A stretch of 39,438 bases of DNA from Kiloniellaceae bacterium (lineage in GTDB: Bacteria; Pseudomonadota; Alphaproteobacteria; Kiloniellales; Kiloniellaceae): NCBI GenBank assembly GCA_021776195.1, contig JAJFGK010000089.1:1-39438 (forward strand), written 5' to 3'. A program made the position numbers and the translations under genes. This document shows positions 14,293 through 22,680 of the stretch, one piece after another (position 1 is the stretch's first letter; each line of letters begins with the position of its first letter). The notes beneath the pieces were generated by a model. That model saw only the letters and a program-made list of their open reading frames with translations, made no database searches and had not been told where the DNA came from.

Positions 14293-16109
14293 GGTTCGGC
14301 CGCGGCCTTGCAGGGAGTCTCGAAACGCTTGTCCTGCGCGACGGCCGGCAGAAGCCCGCGCACCGAATTGCCCAGGTAGACCGCTTCGGCATCCTCCAGG
14401 TCGGCTGGGTACAGCACCGCCTCGCGCACCCGGCGCGCCGGGTCGGCCAGAAGGTCCTCGCGCAAGGTCCCCGGCAGCAGTCCGCTCGAGATCGGCGGGG
14501 TCAGGAGTTCGCCGTCTTTTTCGATGAAGAGCGTGGTGATGCTGCCCTCGGTGAGCTCGCCGCGCTCGTTCTGGAAAATGACCTCGTCGCAGCCGGTCTC
14601 GGCTTTCTTGGCCTCCCGGGTCTCGTCGTAGAAGGCGCGCTTGGTGGTCTTGTGGTAGAGGAAGGGATTGGCGCTATCGAGCGGGGTCTCGGCGATCGCG
14701 TAGCGCCAGGGTTCGCCGGACGGTGCGACCGAAATGGCCACGGAGGTAATGGTGATCGCCCCGGCCTCGTCGAGCAGCAGGCGGACCCGGTAGGCCGGCG
14801 CCGAGAAGCCTCGGGCCTCCTGGTCCAGGGCGCTGCGCAGGGCATCGAGATCGCAGGCGAAGTGAAACCGCCGGGCGGAACGTGCCAGACGGGCCAGGTG
14901 GCGATCCAGCAGATCGTAGCCGCCTTGCCAGCGCAGGGTCTCGATGAGCTGGAACGGTTCATAGGGGCGGTTCAGAAACTCCGCCTTCAAGAGGCATTCG
15001 TCGAACTCGGCCTCGCCTTCGCTGTCATGGACCAGGCCGCTGCCGATGCCCAATTCGCCGTTGCCGTCGCGGTCCAACAGCAAGGTGCGGATCGCGACGT
15101 TGAAGGCCAGATCGCCGTCCGGGCGAATCATCCCGATCGAGCCGGTGTAGGGGCCGCGCGCCGCCGGCTCCAGCTCGTGGATCACCTCCATGGCGCGCAC
15201 CTTGGGCGCACCGGTGATCGAGCCGCAGGGAAACAGGCTCTGCAGCAGGTTCGTGATGGTGACGCCCGGGTGCAGCCGCGCGGTGATACCCGAAGTCATC
15301 TGATGCAGGGTCGGGTAGGGCTCGACGCTGTAGAGGTCGGTGACCGTCACCGTCCCGATCAGCGCCGCGCGCCCCAGATCGTTGCGCAGTAGGTCGACGA
15401 TCATCAGGTTTTCGGCGCGCGACTTGGGGTCGGTGGCCAGCCACTCGGCGAAGGCCTGGTCCTCTTCGGTGGTGCGGCCGCGCTTGGCGGTGCCCTTCAT
15501 CGGGCGGGCCTGGGCCTGGCCTTTCTCGACCGACAAGAAAAGCTCGGGCGACAGCGAAAGCAGGGTCGCCTGGCCGGTCTCGACGATCGCGCCGTAGCGC
15601 ACCCGCTGTTTGCGGGTCAAGTCGCGGTAGAGCGCCAAACGATCGCCGGTCACGCGCAGGCGTTGCTTGAAGGTCAGGTTGATCTGATAGACATCGCCGG
15701 CGGCGATATAGTCCTTCACCCGCCCATAGGCGGCCAGATAGTCCGCCTTCGAACAGCTCAGCCCCAGGCTTTCGACGGTGAAGGCGCCGCTGGTCCGCGC
15801 CGCGATCCAATCCTTCACGCCGCGGCTGTCCAGCTCGCGGCCGCGCTCGAACAGGCCCATCCAGAGGATCGGCGCGCTGGGATGGTGGCGAAAGAGCGGT
15901 GCCAGCTTGGGCTCCAGCAGGTAGCCCAGTTCGTAGCCGATGTAACCGGCCGCCGTCAGGCCCTCGGTTTGGGCTTGCTCGAGGCGGGCCAGGGCAGGGG
16001 CCAGGTCCTCGGCTCCATGGCAAATGACGGTCTCGACCGGGGATTCGAAGAGAAAGGACCGCCCGTTCGGATCGAGGCTATTGTCCAGCAGAACGTAAGG
16101 TTCGGTCAC
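14289..16109 (-). CDS. pabB: Fused aminodeoxychorismate synthase component I / aminodeoxychorismate lyase
   Basis: Makes 4-aminobenzoate for folate from chorismate. The 606-residue protein joins PabB (about 1-365) and PabC (about 375-606). PabB motifs are YQINLTFKQRL, the chorismate-binding RPMKGTAKRG, SRAENLMIVDLLRNDLGR, and FPCGSITGAPKVRAMEVI. The PabC part has KTTKRAFYDETR with the likely PLP lysine, FQNERGELTEGSITTLF, and SSGLLPGTLR near the end. The fusion is common in alphaproteobacteria. The amidotransferase subunit PabA/TrpG is not in the window. Its stop overlaps the start of the GNAT gene. Confidence 0.95.
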   Translation of the reverse strand: MTEPYVLLDNSLDPNGRSFLFESPVETVICHGAEDLAPALARLEQAQTEGLTAAGYIGYELGYLLEPKLAPLFRHHPSAPILWMGLFERGRELDSRGVKDWIAARTSGAFTVESLGLSCSKADYLAAYGRVKDYIAAGDVYQINLTFKQRLRVTGDRLALYRDLTRKQRVRYGAIVETGQATLLSLSPELFLSVEKGQAQARPMKGTAKRGRTTEEDQAFAEWLATDPKSRAENLMIVDLLRNDLGRAALIGTVTVTDLYSVEPYPTLHQMTSGITARLHPGVTITNLLQSLFPCGSITGAPKVRAMEVIHELEPAARGPYTGSIGMIRPDGDLAFNVAIRTLLLDRDGNGELGIGSGLVHDSEGEAEFDECLLKAEFLNRPYEPFQLIETLRWQGGYDLLDRHLARLARSARRFHFACDLDALRSALDQEARGFSAPAYRVRLLLDEAGAITITSVAISVAPSGEPWRYAIAETPLDSANPFLYHKTTKRAFYDETREAKKAETGCDEVIFQNERGELTEGSITTLFIEKDGELLTPPISSGLLPGTLREDLLADPARRVREAVLYPADLEDAEAVYLGNSVRGLLPAVAQDKRFETPCKAAAEP

Positions 16110-16215
16110 GGCGGGAAAGAGCCCCAGATCGTTGGCGCGTGCAGTGACGTTTCAAGGCCGATTGACGGCCCTTGTCAACAGGCAAGGGCGGGTCGCGAGG
16201 CAAGGTCGAGAATTC

Positions 16216-16325
16216 ATCATCCCGGAAAGGCCGGCGGCCTTATCCGGGATCTTGAGCCGAACGGGGTTCTGAACCAGACCCCGGACGGTCCCCGGCTGAT
16301 CGCCGGGGACCGTCCGGGGTGATGC
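16216..16325. repeat. Dispersed intergenic repeat, copy 4, with an 18-bp perfect hairpin
   Basis: Two hairpins. The first pairs ATCCCGGA plus AAGGCC with GGCCTT plus TCCGGGAT (16219-16250, one bulge). The second is an 18-bp perfect stem, 16279-16296 with 16302-16319, closed by TGATC. The outer ends CATCATCCCGG and CCGGGGTGATG are inverted, as in the other copies. It lies between the start of pabBC and the end of the MuiA-like gene, both minus strand. It follows the end of the MuiA-like gene and could terminate its transcript. Confidence 0.7.
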
Positions 16326-16331
16326 ACAGCC

Positions 16332-18005
16332 TTAGAACCCCGGGACGGTTTCCTCCTGCGGGAAGGTGATCTCGTAACCGAAGTCGATGGTCTTCATTTC
16401 ATCCGGTTCGTAGGTCGAGCTCCAGGCCAGGACGCCGCTGCGGCCTTGGTAGTTTTGTGCGTCCGGCTTGGTCGCGTTGCGCAGCAGCTTGATTTCGATC
16501 CGCTCGTCGCGGGCGACCGGAACCTGGTCCAGAACGGTGACCTCGAAGTCCCTGCTGTGGTGGTTGGTCACCTCGATGCGGTAGCGCCTCTCGTGGCGCT
16601 GGTCCTTGTTGATCAGGCCTTCCTCGGAGCGTTCGCCCTTGACCAGGCGGAACTCCACCTTGACCCGGTCGTCGGCGCCGAAGGCCAGATCGAAGGTCTC
16701 GCCAGGACGGGTCAACTCCAATCCGCTGCGGCCGACGAAGGCGCCGTCGCGGAAGACCGCGACCGGCCCGGGCAGCAGGGGATCTTCGCCCTCGTGAGCG
16801 ATCTCTCCCATGAGAAAGGCCTCGGGGCGGATCTTGGGCACGGTTTCAACGCGCAGTTTCGTCTCCAGGTCGCGTTGGACCATGACAAAGGTCTGCGGTG
16901 CATTGTCCGCGCTCACCGTGGCCTCGCCGGGGATGCGGTAGAGCGCCGCGAACCCGCTGGCCTCGACGGTCGCCGTCACCGGCGCCGCGGCGACCATTTC
17001 CTCGGGCTGGGGCGGCGGCGGGACGGCCGAGTCAGCCGCCTCGTTCAAGGTCATGACCTGACCGACGGTTTTCAACTGCCGGGTCTGTGCCATGGCGGGT
17101 GTCGGCCGGGCGAAGTCGACGAACCAACTGTCGATCACCGGCGGTTGGGCGCCTTGGCTGGGCCGGGCGGTGGACAGGCTGAGCTGGACATCGCGCCAAT
17201 CCTCGCCGGTGCCCTGGCGGACCTCGCCAAGCTGCACGAGCTTGAGTTGGCCGTTCTCGCTGTCCAGCCGGGCATCGTAGAGCGGCCGCCAGGAGGCGCC
17301 GTGAAGCTGGTAGTCCAGGCTGAGACGGACCTTGCCCTGGGCCGGCGCGCTGACCTTGACCAGCGCATCCAGGCTCGCCTTGCGGTCGGTGCGGATCTGA
17401 CCCAACTCCCGTTCGACCTTTTGGATCTTGTTCTGAAGGTCGCGCTTTTCCATCTCGGCGGCCCGGATCCGTCCCAGCACCTCGGCGGCGCCTTGGCCCA
17501 AGCCCTGCCAGGCGGCCTGCCAGGTGGCGGGGTCGACCTGTCCGCGCTGGATCGCCTCGTTCTCGTGGCGCGGAACCTCGCGGCCCAGCGCGGTGATGAA
17601 ATCGAGCTCGATCCGGGCCACATGGATCGCGTCATCCTGGGCCCGCTGCTTGTCGCGCAGGTCGTCCAGTTCTTGCCGCAGGCGCCGCTCGGCATCGCGC
17701 ACGACCTCCTCGGCGAAGCGCGTCCTGGTTTCGACCGAGCCGATCTGAAGGCCGGGCAGGCCCTCGCCCTCGACCCTGAGGCTGTCCGGGAACAGGCTGG
17801 TGGGCAGATCGCCGATCAGCAGGCTGTGTTCGCCGGCCGGCACCTCGACCTCCAGGCTGCGGGTCACCTGGGCCCGGTCGGGAAAGACCGTGACCGCCGT
17901 GATCGGCGCGTTCGCCTCGATTTCGACGGCCAGAACCGGCGCGCAAAGCGGCATTGTGGCGAGGAGGAAGACAACAGGGCGCAGAACGGCAAGGCGCAGG
18001 GGCAT
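16332..18005 (-). CDS. MuiA-like DUF4139 domain protein, exported
   Basis: 557 residues, resembling the mucoidy-inhibitor MuiA family (N-terminal DUF4140, C-terminal DUF4139), function unknown. ATG 18005 has GGAGGAG about 10 nt upstream. It is followed by a signal peptide (LAVLRPVVFLLATMPLCAPVLAVE). The N-terminal domain starts ITAVTVFPDRAQVTRSLEVEV near residue 30. A charged, coiled-coil-like stretch (about 100-215, rich in Glu, Arg and Lys) follows. The C-terminal beta-rich domain has LDYQLHGASWRPLYDARLD and the ending GVLAWSSTYEPDEMKTIDF. It is probably periplasmic. It is divergent from the aminotransferase gene with a gap of 112 bp. Confidence 0.87.
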   Translation of the reverse strand: MPLRLAVLRPVVFLLATMPLCAPVLAVEIEANAPITAVTVFPDRAQVTRSLEVEVPAGEHSLLIGDLPTSLFPDSLRVEGEGLPGLQIGSVETRTRFAEEVVRDAERRLRQELDDLRDKQRAQDDAIHVARIELDFITALGREVPRHENEAIQRGQVDPATWQAAWQGLGQGAAEVLGRIRAAEMEKRDLQNKIQKVERELGQIRTDRKASLDALVKVSAPAQGKVRLSLDYQLHGASWRPLYDARLDSENGQLKLVQLGEVRQGTGEDWRDVQLSLSTARPSQGAQPPVIDSWFVDFARPTPAMAQTRQLKTVGQVMTLNEAADSAVPPPPQPEEMVAAAPVTATVEASGFAALYRIPGEATVSADNAPQTFVMVQRDLETKLRVETVPKIRPEAFLMGEIAHEGEDPLLPGPVAVFRDGAFVGRSGLELTRPGETFDLAFGADDRVKVEFRLVKGERSEEGLINKDQRHERRYRIEVTNHHSRDFEVTVLDQVPVARDERIEIKLLRNATKPDAQNYQGRSGVLAWSSTYEPDEMKTIDFGYEITFPQEETVPGF

Positions 18006-18117
18006 GAAAGATTTCTCCTCCGACAGGGCAGGTGGGCTTTTCATTGCGGCTATTATGACAGACTTTGCGGTCAGATTTAGGCAGAAAAGCGGCACCGGCC
18101 GCGTTCGAGGTTTAGCG

Positions 18118-19260
18118 ATGAAGCTTCCGAGCCAGAAATCCCTCTTCGACATCCCGGCCGAGGTCACCTGGTTGAACTGCGCCCAGCATTCGCCGGCCTT
18201 GCGCAGCGTCGAGGCGGCGGGCCGCGCCGGCCTCGCCCGCAAACGCCACCCCTGGACCCTGGGACCGCAGCAGTATGTGGCGGACGTGGGGCGGCTGCGC
18301 GATCTGGCCGCCGGCCTGATTGGCGCCCAAGGTCAGGACATCGCGCTGGTCCCCTCGGCCAGCTACGGTCTGACCATCGCGGCCAACAATCTGCGCATCG
18401 GGGAGGGCCGCCACGTGGTGGTCTTGGCCGAGCAGTTCCCCTCCCATGTCTATCCTTGGCGCGAGGCCGTCGCCCGCGATGGCGGGTCCATCGTCACGGT
18501 CGCGCGTCCCGATCCCGGCAGCGAGGGCTGGACCGCCCTGGTCCTGGAGGCGATCGACGAAAACTGTGCCGTCGTGGCCTTGCCGGGGTTTCATTGGACC
18601 GATGGCGCGTGCATCGATCTGGAACGGGTTTCCCGGGCCGCTCGCGCAGTCGGCGCGGCGCTGGTCCTGGATCTCAGCCAATCCCTGGGCGCGGTGCCTT
18701 TTGACGTCGCCAAGATCGACCCGGATTTCATGGTGTCGGTTTGCTACAAATGGCTTCTCGGGCCTTACAATTACGCGCTGCTCTACGCCGCACCGCGGCG
18801 CCAGAACGGCGTCGGGCTGGAGCAGACCTTCATGGCCCGCGTAGGGGGTGGCAATTCCGCCGGCCTGACCGACTATCAAGACGATCTCCTGCCCGATGCC
18901 CGGCGCTACGACATGGGCGAGCGGGGCAACTACATCTCCATTCCCATGGCCATCGCCGGGCTCGAGCAGATCGCCGCCTGGGGCGTGGAGGCGATTGCCG
19001 AAACCCAGACCGCCATCGTCGAGGAGATCGCGACCCGCGCCGCCGCCCTGGGGCTGGACCCGACACCGCCGGCTCTGCGCGCGCCGCACTTCCTCGGTCT
19101 GCGCTTTCGCGAGGGCGTGCCGGAGGGCCTGGTCGAGGCGCTCCAGGAGAAGAGCGTCTATCTCAGCCAGCGCGGCAGCAGCCTGCGGATTTCGCCGCAT
19201 CTGTGGAACGACGCGAGCGACATCGATCGACTGTTCGGGGCCCTGGAGGATCTGCTTTGA
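18118..19260 (+). CDS. Class V aminotransferase-fold PLP enzyme
   Basis: 380 residues of the cysteine desulfurase / isopenicillin-N epimerase superfamily; the exact reaction is unknown. TWLNCAQHSPAL (about 18) is the N-terminal substrate loop, and SASYGLTIAANNL binds the cofactor phosphate. LVLDLSQSLGAVPFDV carries the Asp that contacts the PLP ring. CYKWLLGPYNYALLYA contains the probable Schiff-base lysine (about 210). No cysteine-rich loop typical of cysteine desulfurases is seen, so an epimerase, aminotransferase or lyase role is more likely. Its stop overlaps the TTG start of the MFS gene, so the two are probably co-translated and functionally linked. Confidence 0.87.
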   Translation: MKLPSQKSLFDIPAEVTWLNCAQHSPALRSVEAAGRAGLARKRHPWTLGPQQYVADVGRLRDLAAGLIGAQGQDIALVPSASYGLTIAANNLRIGEGRHVVVLAEQFPSHVYPWREAVARDGGSIVTVARPDPGSEGWTALVLEAIDENCAVVALPGFHWTDGACIDLERVSRAARAVGAALVLDLSQSLGAVPFDVAKIDPDFMVSVCYKWLLGPYNYALLYAAPRRQNGVGLEQTFMARVGGGNSAGLTDYQDDLLPDARRYDMGERGNYISIPMAIAGLEQIAAWGVEAIAETQTAIVEEIATRAAALGLDPTPPALRAPHFLGLRFREGVPEGLVEALQEKSVYLSQRGSSLRISPHLWNDASDIDRLFGALEDLL

Positions 19261-20492
19261 GCGACCGTGAGAACGGGTCGATGGCCGGCCCGGCCTGGCA
19301 GACACCGCTGGTGGTCATCGCCGCCGGCTGTGCCATCGCTTTGGTTGGGTTCGGCGTCCGCTCCAGCTTCGGAATATTCCTCGAGCCCATGACAGTTGCG
19401 CGGGGCTGGGACCGCGAGACCTTCGCCCTGGCCATGGCGATCCAAAATCTGCTCTGGGGGGCCGGGGTACCGGTGGCCGGTGCCTTTGCCGACCGCTTCG
19501 GGCCGACGCGGGTCCTCGTGGTGGGCGCGCTGGTCTATTGCGCCGGTGTCATCGGTTTCGCCGGCGCGGAGACGACCTCGGCCCTTCATCTCTTCGGCGG
19601 GATTCTGGTCGGCCTGGGCGTTGCCTTTACGTCCTTTTCCATCGCCATGGCCGCCATGGCCCGGGTGGTGGGGCCGGAGCGCCGGTCCCTGACACTCGGA
19701 TTGGGCACGGCCGCGGGCTCGGCCGGCCAGGTCCTCTTTTCGCCGATCGGGCAGGGTTTCATCGATAGCTACGGCTGGCAATCGGCCCTGACCATCCTGG
19801 GGATGACCGGGCTGATCATCCTTCCCCTGGCCTTTCTCTTGCCCAAGAGCAGCGCGGCAAAGGGCGAGGTGGCGCAGAACCAGACCTTGCGGCAGGCGTT
19901 GCGCGAGGCGGCGGGGCATTCCGGTTTCACCCTGCTGACCGTGGGCTTCTTCGTCTGTGGCTTCCACGTCGCCTTTATCGCCGTGCACTTTCCGGCCTAT
20001 GTACGGGACCTGGGCCTGGATCCCCTCGTCGGGGCCTACGCCATCGCCCTGGTCGGGCTGTTCAACATCGCCGGATCGATCCTGGCCGGGCTGGCCGGGC
20101 AGCGCTGGAGCAAGAAGTGCGGCCTCAGCGCGATCTACTTCTCGCGGGCCATCGTGATCTGGCTGTTGCTGCTGGCACCCAAGACCGAACTGACGATCTA
20201 TCTCTTCGCCGCGGCCATGGGGCTGCTGTGGCTTTCGACGGTGCCGCTGACCACGGGGATCGTGGCCCAGGTCTTTGGACTGCGCTACATGGCCACTCTC
20301 TTCGGCGTGGCCTTTTTCAGCCATCAACTGGGGTCCTTCCTCGGCATCTGGCTGGGCGGCTATCTCTACGACCGCAGCGGCAGCTACGACATTGTCTGGT
20401 GGGTCGGCGTGGCGCTGGGCTTCGCCGCGGCGCTCATACATCTTCCGATCGACGAAAAACCCCTGGCGCGCTTGTCCGCCGCAAGAGCATAG
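19257..20492 (+). CDS. MFS transporter
   Basis: 411 residues with about 12 hydrophobic segments. The start is TTG 19257, overlapping the previous stop as TTGA, with GGAGG 7 nt upstream; ATG 19281 is a later alternative. GVRSSFGIFLEPMTVARGWDRE in TM1-2 and the loop GAFADRFGPTRVLVVG (the MFS motif A region) support the family. The second half begins around GFTLLTVGFFVCGFHVAFI, and HFPAYVRDLGLDP is a pattern of the monocarboxylate/OFA-like group. Substrate unknown; coupling to the upstream PLP enzyme suggests uptake or export of its substrate or product. An SRAP gene follows after 11 bp. Confidence 0.9.
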   Translation: MSDRENGSMAGPAWQTPLVVIAAGCAIALVGFGVRSSFGIFLEPMTVARGWDRETFALAMAIQNLLWGAGVPVAGAFADRFGPTRVLVVGALVYCAGVIGFAGAETTSALHLFGGILVGLGVAFTSFSIAMAAMARVVGPERRSLTLGLGTAAGSAGQVLFSPIGQGFIDSYGWQSALTILGMTGLIILPLAFLLPKSSAAKGEVAQNQTLRQALREAAGHSGFTLLTVGFFVCGFHVAFIAVHFPAYVRDLGLDPLVGAYAIALVGLFNIAGSILAGLAGQRWSKKCGLSAIYFSRAIVIWLLLLAPKTELTIYLFAAAMGLLWLSTVPLTTGIVAQVFGLRYMATLFGVAFFSHQLGSFLGIWLGGYLYDRSGSYDIVWWVGVALGFAAALIHLPIDEKPLARLSAARA

Positions 20493-20503
20493 GAGCAGAG
20501 CGC

Positions 20504-21232
20504 GTGTGCGGCCGCTACACTCTGACCACCCCGCTGGAAGGCCTGCGCCAGGTCTTCGACTTCGTCGAGCAGACCAACCTGGCGCCGCGCCACAACATCG
20601 CGCCGACCCAGGAGGTGGCGGCCGTCCGGCTCGATAGCGACGGCGCGCGGCATCTGGTCACGCTTCGCTGGGGCCTCCTGCCACGCTGGGCCAAGGACCG
20701 CGCCATGGCGGCCCGGATGATCAACGCCCGGGCCGAGACCCTGGCCACGAAGCCGGCCTTCCGCGAGGCCTATCGCCAGCGCCGCTGTCTGATCCTGGCA
20801 GACGGCTTTTACGAGTGGAAGACCGAAGCCGGGCGCAAGCAGCCCTATCTGATAGGACTGCAGGATCGTGCGCCCTTCGCCTTCGCTGGGATCTGGGAAC
20901 GCTGGCGCGATCCGGCGACGGGGGACGGGCTGGAGACCTGCAGCATCGTGACCACCGAGGCGAACGACCTGTTGGCTGCAATCCATCACCGCATGCCGGT
21001 CATCCTGCCGGCCGAGGCCCAGGAGACCTGGCTGGCGGTCGATCCGCCGGTCGCCGCCCTGCAGACCCTTCTGGTGCCCTACGATCCGGCGGCCATGACG
21101 TTTCACCGGGTGTCGCCCGAGGTCGGCAAGGTGGCCAATGACGACCCCAGCCTGCTGCAGCCCTGGGAGCCGCCGGACGAGGCGGTGGCACCGGAGGGTC
21201 CGGGCGAACCGCGCCAGGGGAGCCTGTTCTAA
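20504..21232 (+). CDS. SRAP domain DNA-protein crosslink peptidase (YedK/HMCES family)
   Basis: Protects abasic sites in single-stranded DNA by forming a covalent link through Cys2. The start GTG 20504 is fixed by the required MCGRYTL N terminus and by AGGAGC 7 nt upstream. Active-site residues are visible: Cys2, Asn74 in MINARAET, Glu104 in ADGFYEW and His161/162 in HHRMPVIL. The 242-residue length is typical. The C terminus (PEVGKVANDDPSLL then a Pro/Glu tail) is normal. It is located in a run of plus-strand transporter genes without obvious functional link. I see no LexA-type box upstream. Confidence 0.95.
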   Translation: MCGRYTLTTPLEGLRQVFDFVEQTNLAPRHNIAPTQEVAAVRLDSDGARHLVTLRWGLLPRWAKDRAMAARMINARAETLATKPAFREAYRQRRCLILADGFYEWKTEAGRKQPYLIGLQDRAPFAFAGIWERWRDPATGDGLETCSIVTTEANDLLAAIHHRMPVILPAEAQETWLAVDPPVAALQTLLVPYDPAAMTFHRVSPEVGKVANDDPSLLQPWEPPDEAVAPEGPGEPRQGSLF

Positions 21233-21235
21233 GAT

Positions 21236-22150
21236 ATGACCGAGGCACTTGCCCAGGGGCCGGTCGACCGATCCTATCGCATCGGCATCGTCTTGTGCAT
21301 GACCGCCGGCGCGCTCTGGTCGATGGTCGGAATCGTGATCCGGCTGATCGAGGAGGCATCGGCCTGGCAGATCCTCTTCTACCGGTCGGTCTTTCTTTGC
21401 TTGACGCTGCTCGCGGTGATCGCGCTGCGCCGCCGCGGGGATCTGCGCGGCGCCTTTGCCGAAGCCGGTTGGGGCTCGGTCGTGGCGGCTCTTTGTCTGG
21501 TTGTGGCCTTCGCCGGTTCGATTTTTTCCCTGGTCCACACCACCGTGGCCAATGCGATGTTCCTTTTCGCGTCCGCACCCTTCCTGGCGGCCGGTCTCGG
21601 GCTTCTCATCCTGGGCGAGTCGGTGCGGCGCGCCACGTGGGTCGCCATGACGCTGGCGATGGCCGGGGTCGGCATCATGGTAGCGGGCGGCCTGGCCGCC
21701 GACCGGGTCCTGGGCAATGCCGCCGCGCTGCTTTCGGCCCTGGGGTTCGCCGGGTTCACGGTTGCCTTGCGGTGGAACAAGGCGAAAGACCTGCTGCCGG
21801 CGCTTTGCCTGGGCGGGTTCTTTGCCGCCATCGTGGCCGGGGCGGCCTGTCTGACCACCGGCGAGGGCTTCGCCGTGCCGCTCCGCGACCTCGGGCTCAC
21901 CGCTTGTCTGGGGGTGGTCCAACTGGGACTGGGAATGGCCATCTACACCGCCGGCGCGCGCCGCCTGCCAGCCGCCGAACTGGCCCTTCTGGCGATGACG
22001 GAGGTGCTGTTGGGGCCGATCTGGCCCTGGCTGTTCCTGGGCGAGGTGCCGAGCGAGAGCACCTTGATGGGCGGTGCGTTGGTGGTTCTGGCGATCTGCG
22101 GCAATGCCGTCAGCGGGCTACGTCGGCGTCGGCCGCCGGTCTTGCCCTGA
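21236..22150 (+). CDS. EamA/DMT-family transporter
   Basis: 304 residues with about ten hydrophobic segments in two EamA repeats. The first starts GIVLCMTAGALWSMVGIVIRL and the second around AAALLSALGFAGFTVALRW. GLGMAIYTAGARRLPAAELALLAMTEVLLGPIWPW is the classic EamA end pattern. ATG 21236 lies 3 bp after the SRAP stop. The nearest SD-like GGGGAG is about 15 nt upstream, so translation probably relies on coupling. Substrate unknown. It is distinct in sequence from the EamA protein at 6.6-7.5 kb. Confidence 0.9.
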   Translation: MTEALAQGPVDRSYRIGIVLCMTAGALWSMVGIVIRLIEEASAWQILFYRSVFLCLTLLAVIALRRRGDLRGAFAEAGWGSVVAALCLVVAFAGSIFSLVHTTVANAMFLFASAPFLAAGLGLLILGESVRRATWVAMTLAMAGVGIMVAGGLAADRVLGNAAALLSALGFAGFTVALRWNKAKDLLPALCLGGFFAAIVAGAACLTTGEGFAVPLRDLGLTACLGVVQLGLGMAIYTAGARRLPAAELALLAMTEVLLGPIWPWLFLGEVPSESTLMGGALVVLAICGNAVSGLRRRRPPVLP

Positions 22151-22191
22151 CCGCCTCTCAGGGGCAACGAATGCGCAGGGACGCGAAGAGG

Positions 22192-22455
22192 TTACTGCCG
22201 ATGGTCGTGGTGGCCGCCGGACAGCATGAACTGCGAGACACCGCGGAACTCTGCAAGGCAGGGCTGGGATTCCCGGGCTTGGTCGAGGATCGCGAGCTGT
22301 CCGCAGCGGGGACAGTTCAATGACAGGAACAAGGTGATCTCGGGGCTGTAGTGCGACGCCAAGTCGCAAGGCTCCGGCCGCTGAAAGGGAACCAGGTCGT
22401 CGCTCGGTGCAAGCGGAGTCCGCTTGTCGGTCTCATCGCGGTAAAAATCACTCAT
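22192..22455 (-). CDS. Small CxxC protein, hypothetical
   Basis: 87 residues, not recognised. It starts MSDFYRDETDKRTPL, with an AGGTAGGG stretch shortly before the ATG. The centre reads LFLSLNCPRCGQLAILDQ, with one CPRC knuckle that may bind metal. The tail SGGHHDHRQ is His-rich. A further Cys occurs in the N-terminal half (PEPCDLA) and one after the knuckle (SQPCLAEF). Longer in-frame starts exist but would run through an Arg-rich, non-gene-like stretch. It converges with the EamA gene. The reality of the gene is moderately supported by sensible composition and the metal knuckle. Confidence 0.55.
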   Translation of the reverse strand: MSDFYRDETDKRTPLAPSDDLVPFQRPEPCDLASHYSPEITLFLSLNCPRCGQLAILDQARESQPCLAEFRGVSQFMLSGGHHDHRQ

Positions 22456-22680
22456 GGCGGCCCTACCTGGACGTGCCTCGACTGCGTTGCCGAGCCGCTC
22501 AGTTAACCCGACGAATCTTACCATTTTACTAAAACCGGCCGTAGGGCCGAAGGCTCCAGGCACCCTGGCCACCCAATCAAGACTGCGTGAGCGCGGTCCA
22601 ATTGGCCCCGGGCCGCGTTGGTCCGCGCGACGTTGCTTGGTAGGTTTCGGACGCGGACCATGGCGGTCCGGGAGAAACCC

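Noticed and set aside
16446..18080. 544-residue open frame on the plus strand
   Set aside because: Antisense shadow of the MuiA-like gene, which has a signal peptide, family motifs and a good SD. The shadow shows no recognisable domain.
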